DNA of 64,000 bases, from assembly GCA_037976565.1 (NCBI GenBank), contig CP137675.1:23764629-23828628 (forward strand). The letters run 5' to 3'. The first letter of the stretch is position 1. Each line of letters begins with the position of its first letter. Origin of the DNA: Mesocentrotus franciscanus. Lineage: Eukaryota; Echinodermata; Echinoidea; Camarodonta; Strongylocentrotidae. Shown in pieces: positions 1 to 13,000 of the stretch. Under the pieces are notes generated by a model. The model saw only the letters and a list, made by a program, of their open reading frames with translations. It did no database searches and was not told the DNA's origin. A program made the translations under genes and the position numbers.

Positions 1-1040
1 ATGCTGAATGATGAAAGGGTAATTATATGAAGGCTATTATCTTCTGTAATGTTCTATACGACGTAGACTTGGTGTTATTATACTTATCCTATCTAGCTTT
101 AGTGGTTCTTAAGTCAAATTAATATTACCATTACACTTAACATTGTTTAGCCCTTGTTTCACTTCTATAGGCCTATCTTTGTGTGCTGTCATCTTGTGTT
201 AAAAAGTAATTCACCTTAATCATAAGGGAGGGAGAGAGAGAGAGAGAGAGACGAAACGAGATAAAGTGATAGAGATGAGGAGACGTTTTAGAATAGACGG
301 GGAAAGACACGAGAGAGAGAGAGAGAGAGAGAGATAAGGGGAGGGGGTAGAGACAGCAACATGAAACAGAGAGACAGGATGGGGGCTAAGAAGAGAGATT
401 GGGAAAAGAGAAGTGAGTGAGAGAGATAGGGGGGTAGAGACAACAACAGGAGACAGAGAAAGGAGGGGGCTTAGAAGAGATATTGGGAAAAGAGAAGAGA
501 GAGAGAGAGAGGATGAGAGGGGTAGGAAAAGTAAGGGGACAGAGAGAGTCAAATAGGTGAAGAAACCAGTCCCCCAAAACCATACTGACAATTGTTTCCG
601 TGCCGACATCCGTCGGACAATGGCCCCATTAAAACTACTAATTGCGACAACTAGAGATTCTAGAGCGATTTATTCCACCGTATACTGGGGTGTAGTTGTC
701 CAGGAATGTATTTTCATAGATTGTATCGGCATAAATACAATGGATGCATCGTCACATTAGATATGTTAGGCAAAGTCATAATTCAATAAGACATCAGTAT
801 TTTTTCTATGTCTACGTTTGATTATTGGTAGTCCGTTTGGTACTGTATCTGCTTTTTTTGGGGAATCTTGAAAATCCTTCCGCACCAAACACGCACTAAA
901 AACCCCAAATAGTAATGCTTAAAAAAGGTAATGCTAATTTGTAATTGGAAATTGGAAAGCTTAAAGAGATAAATTTCTAAATAATAATGAACAAAATTCA
1001 GACGTTTCAGCAATGTGATCGTCATAGCAAAACAAGGAGC
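1..1040. other. Gene-free 5' stretch with (GA)n tracts
   Basis: No exon-like coding segment was seen here. Most of 223-545 is purine-rich simple sequence of GA/GGA type, including two runs of about 20 bp of pure GA. Open frames crossing it encode only low-complexity Ser/Leu strings and are not genes. The remainder is anonymous AT-rich DNA. Confidence 0.6.
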
Positions 1041-1079
1041 TTTTAAGCACCTGCCCGTGCGCGAGCAGATTTTGATGAG

Positions 1080-1350
1080 AAGTCAAACGCCTTTATTTTC
1101 ATTGTGTCGTAGGCGCGTAAAAAAATGAATATGCATGACTTGAAGCAGAGACGCGCCAACATTATTGACCCAAAGTTTATTGTTACGTCATGTAGACGCA
1201 AGCTTTATATTGGCCTGAAGTTTATTGTTACGTCACGTCAAACGCATCCTTTTATAGCATGACGTAGGTGTTTTAAATATGAATATGCATCGATCAAAGC
1301 GTAGGCGCACGCTCATTGGCACAAAGTTTTTGTTACGTCACAGTCAAGCC
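1080..1350 (+). promoter_or_regulatory. Candidate promoter/enhancer with repeated CRE-like and octamer-like sites
   Basis: Two diverged copies of a segment of roughly 120-150 bp lie head to tail (about 1080-1215 and 1228-1350). The sequence shows TTACGTCA at 1183-1190, 1228-1235 and 1333-1340, a further TGACGTA at 1260-1266, ATGAATATGCAT at 1125-1136 and 1279-1290, and ATTGGC (inverted CCAAT-like) in both. TTACGTCA is a CREB/ATF-type core and the ATGCAT motif resembles POU/octamer sites. The block lies 0.7 kb upstream of the first coding exon of the kinase gene, and a good splice donor (AAAG|GTGAGC, junction at 1548/1549) follows it and could end a 5' UTR exon. Promoter function is inferred from position and motif repetition only. 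Confidence 0.45.
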
Positions 1351-1789
1351 CAGAGTACAACCCTACGGTACAACCACCGCTTTATGTTGGGCATACTTAG
1401 CAACCGGCTTCACAACGTGCTGAAACGGCATACTAGCAAACACGTTTAGTTAGCAATCTATTGAAATTCTTCAATAACGTCGGAGCTTTGACGTTTATTG
1501 CAGAAATCGTTATTTTACAGCTTACGAAACCCAAAGTGATAGTCAAAGGTGAGCACCTCACTGATTTACGATATCATTCTTCTTATCATTTTTTCTGCCT
1601 GTTATAGGATGGATATACATGTACACAATACCTAATGAACACCTTCAAAATATATATACATTTTTTTGGGGAGGGGAGGGGTGGTTATTTACTTGAAGAT
1701 TTTGCACAAGTCATGATCAAAATGAAAATGTACAGGATATCGAAACAATAAGGCAAAGGAATAGAACATGTTATGGATAATGAATGTGA

Positions 1790-1797
1790 TGATGATA

Positions 1798-1829
<32 letters not shown>

Positions 1830-1850
1830 AATGATGATAATGAGTAGGAA
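1790..1850. repeat. (GAT)n microsatellite
   Basis: An uninterrupted run of GAT/GATGAT triplets with minor ATGATAATG variation, in the presumed first intron of the kinase gene. Confidence 0.85.
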
Positions 1851-2052
1851 AAGGGGGAGGTAGATAATGCTGATGGTGATGGTAACGTTTATAATGATTA
1901 TGATAGTGTAATACTGTAATCCCTAATCGTGCTAGATTTCGGTTAATAAGGGAGTGGGGCGACTTATATTTGTGTGTAGTAAAGGTAAGCATCATTGCAT
2001 ATTAATATTGGAGGGATTTAGACATACATGTATTTAAACATTTTGTTTTAGA

Positions 2053-5000
2053 ATGAGTATCACACCGAAGCATACCAACCGACTTCTCCCTCTTTTGGCT
2101 GAGAAGCCGGTGAGGAATAGGGGTAATCTTGTTTACCCCCCTATCAAGAAAACACTAATGGCACGACCCGTGGACCAATTTAAGACCAAGAAAGTCCGAA
2201 ATGAGGCAAGTATAGATGATAGCACGTTTATAAATGACAGGAAATCTGATTGTGTTTTATACTGTATATATTTTTTTTGTAATGATGTGTTTGTAATAAC
2301 CCCCGCATATTTTGGATAAAGGGGAAAGAGAAGGCAGGAGAGGGAGAGTGTAGGAGAGAGAGAGAGAGAGAGAGAGGGGGTGATGGAGAGAGACAGAAAG
2401 AAAGAAAGAGAGAGAGAGAAAGGGGTAGGGTCGGGAGGGGGAGGCACGGAAAAGGAAGACGTCATTACCGAATCCCATTCCAATCTTAACCACTTAACAA
2501 TGTTAACAAAGAATTCAAGAACAACAGCTGAACCGATCATAGCATATCGTTTTGAAAAGTATACCTGTGCGAAAACGATACAATAGGATATCATATCATC
2601 ATCCATCTATTTGTAATCATTTTGTGCCATTACGAAAAAGAAAATCGGTATAACAATTCTGGAAGAGTTTCGACAGATCTTTGTTTAGAAATACTAAACT
2701 GTGTTTTTTTTTTTAAAGAACTTAATACCTTAGCTGCTCCAGTCACCTTATTTCATTTGGACTTGTAATAAATCCCTTTTGAGAGACTGAATGTTGTTGA
2801 ATGTGAAAACCCCGTAATTTCCTGTATGTCTAAATACTGTAGGTATGATTTTCAATGGCCAAGTTTACGATATTTTATATCAAACTACACTACAGGACGT
2901 GCAAATAGTGCTGAAGTTCCTTCGTGAATCTCTTGATTTTGCGCCCATGACCAGCCCGGCAGACACGGTTAATAAACTGAGATTCAAGATGACCAGTGCA
3001 GACAACAAAACCAAAAGAATGAAGGAACAACTTAAGGTAAATTTGCAGCAATTTTTGAAACTGTTGTGATATGTAATGATATTCATTAATAAGACCATTT
3101 AGAATTCAAATCGATTTATATTTGCATTGTTAAACTATCGTCGACATTGTCTTGGTGGCCTCTTCTTTATTTTATCATGATCATGTATTATATCCTCCTC
3201 GAGAAAGGAATAAGTGTTGTGTAACCTGGCTAGAAAGACCATCTGTCTACCGTGGCTACTTTCTCTGTTTCACGGGGGGTCCAACGGGCCCCCCTGGCAA
3301 TTTTTGTTTTAAAAATTAAATCAAAAAAATAAAACAAGATTCGCTCAAAAAAAAAAGAATTGTGTTTCTTCTCTCCTCCCCCCGCTTATTCACCGGCTGG
3401 CTGAGTCGTATAATTGGACCCCCAAAATAATAAAGCGCTCTACACCCCCCCCCCGCTTATTCACCAGCTGGCTGAGTCGTATAATTGGACCCCTCCAATA
3501 ATTAAGTGCTCTACCCCCCCCGCTTATTCACCGGCTGGCTGAGTCGTATAATTGGACCAAAAACAAATAATAAAGTGCTCTTACACCCCTCCCGCTTATT
3601 CACCGGCTGGCCGATTCGCCGCTAAATATTTTCTCACAAATTGGGCCCCCTCTTGCCGCCGGCTGGATCCGCCCTTGCCTAGGGTTGCCTCAATAGACAG
3701 GTTTGACTCCCCCGTAAAAAAAATTGTGGAGCAGGTTAAAAGAATGAAAGGACACATCATTCCTATATTCTAGTTTATACTGCCGATAAATATCTTTTGT
3801 AAATATATATTTTTCATACTCTATCCCTTTTTTGCTTATAAAAAAATCGATGCAACCTCGTTATATTTTCTGTTTGTAATTTTTTTCAACTTCCTTTTCA
3901 ACAATGAATTTTGCCTACAGTTCTGCTTTCTTTGTCTGTCTGTATGTATGTCTGTCTGTCTCCCTCTCTCTCTCTCTCTCTCTCCCTTTCTCTCTCACTC
4001 GTTCTCTCTCTCACTCTCTCTTTCTCTCTTTTTGCTCTATTATTTTCTCTTATTCTTTCTCTTTCTCATTATCCCTTCACCTTGTTCTCTCTCTCACTCT
4101 CTTGCTCCTTCCCGTACTCTACTCTCTCTCATATTCATTCCCAATCTCTCTTTCACTCGCGCTCTCTGTCTCTCTCTGTCTCTGTCTCTCTCTCCCTCCC
4201 TCTCTCCCTCTCTCCCCTCTCTCTCTCTCTCGTGTCCCATATTTGGCCCATGTTTTTAGGACCATGATGTTCTCTTGTTTGACGTGCAAGAGGAATTGGG
4301 CGTTGGTCCCGAGACCAACCCAGTCAGGACTGCTCGATCATTCAAGACCTTCGTTCGAACCTCAAAAGAACGCGTTACCCGTCTTGAGAAGACCATCAAG
4401 GTACAATTTCTAAGATAATTAAGAAAAAAAGGATACTGGAATGATCTACCACTTAGTATTAGACAGTCTTCATCCGTTATTACCTTCAGAAAGGCCTTGA
4501 AAATACATCCTTTTTGCAGTTTGTAGTAAGATTTTTCTTAGTACATGTATTTATGTAATTGTCATTTACGTTAAGCGCTTTGGGCCTCATGGGAAAAGCG
4601 CGGTTTAAGTAATAATAATAATATCAATAATGATAACAATAATAATATCAGTTCTCATTTGAAAAGATTCTGACCCATACAAGTACAGGAACACAGGAAA
4701 AGAAGGCCCACATGTAAATAATATTTCTCCTCTTTACTCGATCCAGGGTAACGAGACCCTCTTGAAGGCTTGCAAGGAGTTGACTGGAGTCTCCGGTCCC
4801 CTTGCTCCAGATGGTTTAGCTGATCTTATCACATCAACCTGGAGCAAGCAGAAGCACGTCATATCCCAACTTAAGAACGACATCCAGGTACGTGACATAT
4901 TTTGAAGTTAGATGGGAAGAAGTATTTCATTATTATGAACATCGTGATGAAGAAGCTTTCATACATTTTATTCCGAAATTTACAAACGGATGTTTGATGT

Positions 5001-5941
5001 GAAAAAAAGGGAGAAGGAGAAGGAGAAGAAGAAGAAGAAGAAGAAGAAGAAGAAGAAGAAGAAGAAGAAGAAGAAGAAGAAGGAGGAGGAGGAGGAGGAG
5101 GAGGAGTAGTAGGAAGAGCAGGGGAAGAAGAAGAAGAAGAAAAAGAAGAATAAGAAAGAGGAGGAGGAGGAGAAGGAGGAGGAGGAAGATAAGAAGAAGA
5201 AGAAGAAAATTAATTTTCAAACTAAAGGATTCCGAAATGTTCATACATTCAAAGCTTTACAGGTTCAAACCCAGATACAATTTTAGTGAATTTCACATTT
5301 TGAGAAATGTTGTCTATATCTTTGAAATAATTGGTAAGCGATTAGAATAATGAAATAATTCTTGTAACTAGAGTTACTATGATGGTAAGCTTTCCTAAGA
5401 CACGATCGAAATGATTTTCAGTATTATAAAATCAACTTAAAGGTAATTTCAGTAGGCTAATAATTGCCTCAAAAAACATTATGATAACCGAAATATATAT
5501 AATATGTCATTGTCATGTTCGCATATTTCAATAAGTGACGCAATATGTTGTTGAAATGAACATAGGTTGATTTTCTGAAACTCGTTGCTATCGTATTCTA
5601 TTTTGTGTACACACGATTAAAAACTAATTTTTAATAATCTTTTTGCAGGAATTGAAAGAGAACAGGCCTACCCAGTCACCGAAGGACTCTCTGATCGGCC
5701 AGTCGGATGAGTCAATCATGGTAAGACAAAATTTGTAGGAACATGTATAAGGAATGATATACATGTAAGTCTGTTTCATATTCATATTGGAGGGGGTACT
5801 AGCAACTGTCAGATCAGAAAAAAGGGAAATGGAAAAATGTTTCTCACTTCTCTCTTTCCTACTTTAAAACTTGGTAGGATATACCAGAGCGGGGAAAAAA
5901 GGGGGGAGGTGTTAGAAAGAGAGAAGGAAAGAAAGACAGAA

Positions 5942-5975
<34 letters not shown>

Positions 5976-7043
5976 GGTTAGTAGGAAAGAGAGAATATAG
6001 ATTTAAGAAAATGAGAGAAAAATATGATAGTAAGAAAAAGAGAGAGAGAGAGAGATAGAGAGAGAGACAGAGAGACAGAGTCTTAACTTTTTGAACATAT
6101 CATAGGAATAGTGAAATCATAGTTTAACGATCTCCTTTGATAATTCTCCTGGCAGGGTCTTGCTCAAATGATGGATGTTGATACCACCACCTCACAGACC
6201 TCGACCATGGTCAGCAAGATGAAGATCACCTTCATCAACCTCAAGGACATGGTCACGGTCAAAGAGGATAAGATTCAGGTACCTTAAAATAATTTCTTAT
6301 TAGTTTGTATACAAAAATAGAAATCAAATTTATTGGCTTTCTAAGTTAAAGAAAATATTTCAAAGGCAACCCATTTCAAATTTAGTGATGAGGTGATAAT
6401 GATGTTGATAAAGATGAAAATAATACTACTACTACTAATGATATTAATAATAATGATAATAATAGCCTTTGCTTCAAGGGGCACCCTGACCATTTACACT
6501 GTATTAATGATTTTCATACATGCATGATTTGTATATTGATTTTGATTCTAAATGGTTTAATAAAACGAACTGAATTGAAATTGAATTGAAGAGTTTTATT
6601 AGTTATTATAATAATATTAATGATATTGACAATTAACTGAAGAATAATGACTCTAAGACCAAGTTTCACGTAATTGCAACAAACTCAGTTTTCAAGTTAA
6701 ATAATATATAGCATTTTATGCATTAATTCAAATTGATGCTAACTACGAGACAACATTCAACAATAATTATCTCTTTTAAATGAAATATGTTATATGCTAC
6801 ATGATTTACTATTGATGCTGATGAAAACATGCAAACCTCTTCCTTATAGTGCTTTTAGAATAGTGCATTACTACACCTCTTATTTGTATCGAAATTACTG
6901 TAGTGAGGCTATTTATTTTCGTTATTTTAATTATCATTTTATTTTTCTCCCCTTCTCGTCTTCTTCCGTCATAGGAGCTTCAACATCAGCTTCGAATCAA
7001 GTCCAATAAAACGTATTTACATCACGATGAAAGAGAGATTCAG
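2053..7043 (+). CDS. Kinase gene, N-terminal exons 1-7
   Basis: Exons: 2053-2209, 2843-3036, 4260-4400, 4747-4887, 5649-5720, 6156-6278, 6975-7043. They encode about 299 residues. The first two join in phase 1 (A|GT gives Ser); all later junctions are phase 0. Exons 3 and 4 are both exactly 141 nt. Composition is mixed rather than strictly heptad: a basic N-terminus, a Pro-containing stretch (around the NRPTQSPKD segment of exon 5), a Thr/Ser-rich patch in exon 6 (DTTTSQTST), and the first coiled-coil character from exon 7. No known domain was recognised. Exon 2 could also start at 2896 (acceptor CTACAG|GACGTG), but the phase match with exon 1 favours 2843. Confidence 0.75.
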
Positions 7044-10000
7044 GTATTGTGACCAGTTATGAAACATTGTCTTAGAAAATGAATATTAGGATTATTAGGC
7101 ATCGCATAGGTTATTATTAAATAAAAGCAGTATTATTATATTAAAGCAGTAACATATGGTAACAGTGATAGATATAGACGTAGAAATTCATATTTGGTTT
7201 CCTAAACATGAAGAGAGAAAGAGACAGAGAGAGAGAGAGAGAAAGAGATAAAATCCCTCCCATTAAAATCAATAATTTCCTAATTTGGAATTACACGTCG
7301 CTTCCAAAGTAAATTCATGTAGGAAAATGTTTAAGTGTGCATGGCTTATGTAGTCTAACTGTAAAATGAATGACTTTCCCTGATATGAAATAATCATGAG
7401 ATCACACGACATAAAATATCGTATTCTGTGTCCTTTTCTTGTAGAATCTCCGTGATCGTGAAAAGACGAAGACCAAACGCATCGTCGAACTCCAGAACGA
7501 ACTGGATGATTTGCAGACCAAGAACCTCGATCTAGCCCTCGACCTGCAGGTGACATTTTTCCCCTTCGACTTTTTTTTGTTCAATGATATTCTATGATTT
7601 GAAGGAGTGAATTTAGTCGAGGCTAGCCGTTCCCCCGTGTCAAGAAGATGCCAAAAAATTAACCTTCCATAGGTTTTGCACGCAAACTCGGTCCGAGGCA
7701 AAAACCAAAGGTAATGAAGATACGGCCCTGGGGGCGGACTCGACTGCAACACTGATATGAAGATGATTATAGTTTTAGATGTTTGGTATCCACAGACTTT
7801 AAATGTTCCACTTGATACTATCTGAATGTAACTCTTCCCTCTCCTTTTCCCTATCTTACTTCCCCTCCCTCTCTCTCTCTTTCATTTTTGTTTGCCAATC
7901 GCTATTCCATTATGCCTTGTTTACATAGTATGTATATATATATATATATACATAATATATATATATTTAATTTGAGCATGTTTTACTTATGACAAGGACT
8001 TCACTTCAAGCTTCGCTTATTACGACCCCTTTTTCTATGATTTTATGTGGCCATGTTACAAGTTCATATATTTGTGATGGTGTACATTGGAAATAAATAA
8101 ACATCAAATTAAATCAAACGCAATGGTAAATGATAGCACACGACCCCAAGTGGAGTCTTTACAAAAACAGTGATTTCTTGAGGATTCTTCTCATGTTTGC
8201 CCCGTACGTTTCGCTATGGGAGAATCAAGGTGTGGTATATTATAGTGCATGCGACTTTAAGTCGTGAGGTTGAAAGTCAAAGGTTCCAATAATCCTTTCC
8301 AAATATGGACCTACAGTGACTGTTTTCTTCTTTTGTTTTTCTTTCTTGAAAAAAGGGTTTTGGAAAATGGTAGGATTGATTGAAATTAATGTGTACTGAT
8401 AACGGCTGCTGGAACTAAACACTGGGTATCATTTCCCTCGCTACCGGGGGCACATGCCCATATGTGGTTTAAAAAAAAAGGACAAAGAGAGAGAAAAACG
8501 GACCCAGATAGAAAAGGGAGTAGAAGAAAAGGAACGTGAGCGACCCCCCCCCATCCACACACTCAAGTTTCAAGTTTCAAGTTTATTTGTTTCACATTTC
8601 ACAAAATAGAAATCACATAATTGACAAAATTAGAACACAATATGAAATTTACTAAAAGTATCACATTATATAATCAATTCTTTGAAGAGACGTCGAAATT
8701 AATTGTATTGAATATTAGGTTATACAGGGTGAAATGTGAGGAACCTATCACTTAGTAGCCAATGGCCTTGGTTTACCTCATGGTAGATAATGAAGTACTT
8801 TCATTATTCGAGTAAAACCGGTTCCTCTCGATGATGCCGGTACCCTCAACGTATAGTTTACGCCACAGTGGGGTATAACGATTTTCAACGTATAGGCCTA
8901 CGGCAAAAAAATTAATATGATAGATAGATAAGATAGATAGATAAGATAGATAGATAAAGATAGATAGATAAGATAATTTATTAGTTTCCACAATATCTCA
9001 TTGTACAAAGAGTGTAACAACATATTGAAAAATGATTATAATAGGCATGTAAATATTATACCGGTACACACTATTCAGAAAATTGTCCTTCAGTTGAACT
9101 TAAGAGATATAGTGGCGGAGCCTATGGAAAAGCAGAGCTTGTTGTGGACATGCCCCTTAAACTACAAATGACATAATTAACTAAAGTTTGGTTTATAAAA
9201 TACAAATACACGCTAAATATGTGTAACAATGTCCCATAGAAAATAGATAAACTTTAGTATATTGTCATGACATTTATGTGTAGGATGCTCAAGATAAGCG
9301 GCAGACAGCCGACAACAGCGTCTTTGATTTCGAGACCAAGATTCGCATTCTTGAGACAGACATCGAAAAGAAGACGTGTGAAATTGAGGTAGGTAGAGAC
9401 TTTTCAAAATGACAAATATTTTGCAGGAGTACGGCGTTGTAATCCTAGGTAATATACAAACATTTATCACGCATAACTATAGTAAAAAGGTAACATGATT
9501 TGCGTAAACCATCGATATTGGTACATAGTGGTTAACCGTTAACTTATTGCGATCAATACAGATAATACTTTTAAACAAAGTAATCCTGATGTCGAATTCA
9601 AGCGGCATTCATTTCCTAATTATGATTAAATGAATGCAAAATGAAATTTACAGTTACATACATAGAGAAAGGAAACAACAATGCACATCTAACACGTCTA
9701 TTAAAAATCGACTTTCATTTTTTTTCGTCAATTTATTGTTTCGACAAATGCACCGGCACTTATTTCGTCTACGATGTCGGGGTAAGGTATGGGATGGGAT
9801 TTAGGGTAGGTTCGGGTTTAGGGTTAGAGTTAGTTGTAGTGTCTGATCCAGTATAGAGGTTAGGAATTGGGTTAGTATAGTACTGACCGTGGATATTGAC
9901 CGAATTAGGGTTAGGGTTAGAGTTTAATCGACAAAGTGTGAATGTGTTCTAAGTTGACACGGCACTAATGTCCTTTGGCAAGGCATTAATCTACATTTGT

Positions 10001-13000
10001 CACGTCCTCACAGTGGAATGGTAGGATTATTCCCCAGGGAGTCGAGATCGTGCAAGAAAGAATCCGATGACCGGGATAATAATTATGTAAAGCGCCTAGA
10101 GACGGCATTTTGTATTAAGCCCTATTATTAGTATTAATACAAATTATTTTATTATTGCATATAATCTGAAAATTGCGCATGGAAATAATAATTTTTTCTC
10201 CATCTTCTGTTCTTATATAGGATTTACTGCAGCGCCACGAGGATGCTGGAGAGGTGGTCGTGTGTCTTCAAACTGATCTGGATGAACCTAAACAGAACAG
10301 CGAGTCTCTTAATGTACAGATCAGGGTATGTAATCTTCCGGTAATCTTATTGACATTCAAAAGCCACAATACGACTATTGTTTTTCGTGATTTCTTTTGA
10401 TTTTAGAATCTTGATAGTAATTATATAAAAAGAGATATTCCTATATTACCTCTTTTCTTTTTTCATAATAGGATCTTCAAGCCAGAGACTTCAAGAAAGA
10501 TGATCACATCTTGACACTGGAGAAGGAATTGGCAAACCTCAAGCAGATGATGGATTTGGGTTCAACGTCTGGGGTGGGTTATGAAACGAAGCATCGATAA
10601 TAACAAAAGCATTTCCTCATCATCATCTCCTGGTTACATGACACATGCATGCTCTTGCGACAATAATTGCTCCGCGGTAATTTACTACACAAACCGAATA
10701 CCTAACTTCGACATCCCTGGACCCAACACTATAACTTGCCTAAACCTGAGCTTTATACATGTACCTTAAACCCAATCGTAACCGTAACATAATGCCTGTA
10801 CTTTTGGTGAAATAAAGCTTGGCGAGATTGTCGCATTCCCTTTGAGAAGCAGACGTAAAGCCTTCATAGTCATGTAAAGCAAGAGTATGACATAGCTTAA
10901 TATTTTCTTACAAGTTTTTGTATTAACTGAAAATATTCATTTCAGGATGGCTTCATGACATCAAAACTAAACCAGAGTGCCCTGAAACTTCAGAAGAAAG
11001 CATTCGACCAAGAACTTAAGGTAGAAAGATAAACTCTTCTCTATATATTTCAAAAGATTAAGATTTTTAAAATAAATGTACTAACATTACAACGACCTTA
11101 GACATACATGTACATGTATTAATCAAAACATGATTTCGATATAACAGTGTCTTGAAATAATGCGTTAGTTGATTTCGTGAAGTCTTCGCGAAAGTGTGCG
11201 TAATATTATATCAATCCTCTGTTTGAATTTACTCGTTATCTTGCAATTGATGACTTCTTTTTTTTCTAACCCTTGTTTCAGAATCTTCGCTCTGATGGTC
11301 ATGAAAGGGACTACTATGTCTTGAAGCTGGAACAGGACATCGGAAACATGCAGAAAGAGAAAGATGAGTTGTACCAAGAGATACAGGTAAACTGACCATT
11401 TATAATGTCATACATTGAAATCGTAATATTCATGTATCATTTTGGTATAATCATGTAAAAAAATATAAGCGCTAGCAAATCAAGGAGAGGGCGTACCCCA
11501 TTCGGATTCGGCGCTCTATGATGGTCCGGTGGTGGGGAATCAGTTTTCTACTGCACCCAGGCAAGGCTGCCCAGAGCTATACTTCCAGGAAAAAAAATTG
11601 CTAAGCGCTCTGTAACTGCAAGTAAAATTTGATATCATAATTTAAGAATTAGTTTGGAAAAACAAATTGAAATACATATTTTATACAAATACGGAACATT
11701 ACATGAGTGACTGCAATTAGTTCAGGTCAATAATGATAATAATGATCATCGTCATAGTGACGGGAACCATGTAAACATGATATAAATCAACATAATGTGC
11801 GAATATTGTATTAAACTCATACTTTCCTCCTTTCATTGCATTTCCAGAACTCATTTTCTAAAGACTGCAAGAGCAACCATCGTGAGGAGGAACTGAAACA
11901 AGAGATTGAAGACCTGAAGGAAAAGAGGATCGAGCTGGAGCTAAAGCTGAAGGTAGATCATTGCATAATAATGAGGATAGTGATTTAAGAAGTAGATATA
12001 TTCGATAAATTATTAACAAAACAATCAGAAATATAAAGTTGCAGCTGAAGATAATAATGTAGGTATTGTTTTTTATTTTCATTGTAATTCACAGGCGAGA
12101 AGAAGCAGAAATGTCGTCGTCGCACCAGAGGCATTGAGAAATATTGGTAGAAGAAGAAATAGTATCAATATTACTAATATGTTTAATAATAATTTGTAGT
12201 ATTGTTTTTTTTAATCCAAAGTCTAAGTTTTATATAGCTAACATTATTATTGAACCAATGAACGATCATGGTTATACAGGTACAATGAAGCTATATTTAA
12301 GGCCGCAATTCGGAGACAAAGTAGTCAAACAACTATTACTCTTTCTTTCTTTTCAAACTTGAATTTAAAGGACACCATATCCAAAGCAGATGAAGCGATC
12401 TTTGAATCAAATAAGAGGGTTTCTGAGGTCCAAGTACAAAAGATCGAACTGGACTCTAAACTCAAGGTAACATATAGAGTCTTTATGTTGAGAGCCAGAA
12501 GGGCGTTAGGAGTTAACGCTCTTCTGACCCTAAACAGATGGTCAGTCATTAAACTAGGGATGGGCGCGAGATGAACCTTTTCAGGTAAATTTAAAAAATA
12601 ATGCAGACATCCACAATTTTTTTAGAAGTGCTAAAAATCATTTTCAAACTTGATCATAATGAAAGAGATGTTACGAACTATTAACTTAATTCTCATGATA
12701 CTTAAGAATAGTTCTAGGACAATTACCCCCTGGGCAATCACCCCGGCCCCGCCCCCGGCCCAACCCCCGCCCCGGCCAATTACCAGCGGGACAATTACCC
12801 CCAGGACATTTACCCTGAAATTCCCCCGAGGACAACCACCCCCAATGACAATTAGCCCTCGAAAAATTACCCCCTAGGAAAAAAATTACCCCCTATGACT
12901 TTACCTCCCGAACCTACCAAATAATGGGTTTCTATTTTGTATATTTCTAAAAATTGAATTACCTTGTTCATGATGAATAGACCGTAGGCGAAAAATATTT

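Noticed and set aside
3904..4413. 169-residue frame across the CT tract
   Set aside because: Mostly a pyrimidine repeat; its last part overlaps the real exon 4260-4400 but in another frame.
4933..5244. 103-residue poly-Leu frame, minus strand, resembling a membrane protein
   Set aside because: Arises from the AAG/AGG purine tract in an intron of the kinase gene.
9900..9925. Chromosome end
   Set aside because: Only a few TTAGGG units, with genes on both sides.
12144..12362. Extra exon or small gene downstream of exon 11848-11952
   Set aside because: No partner donor, AT-rich composition, and the neighbouring exons already join in phase without it.
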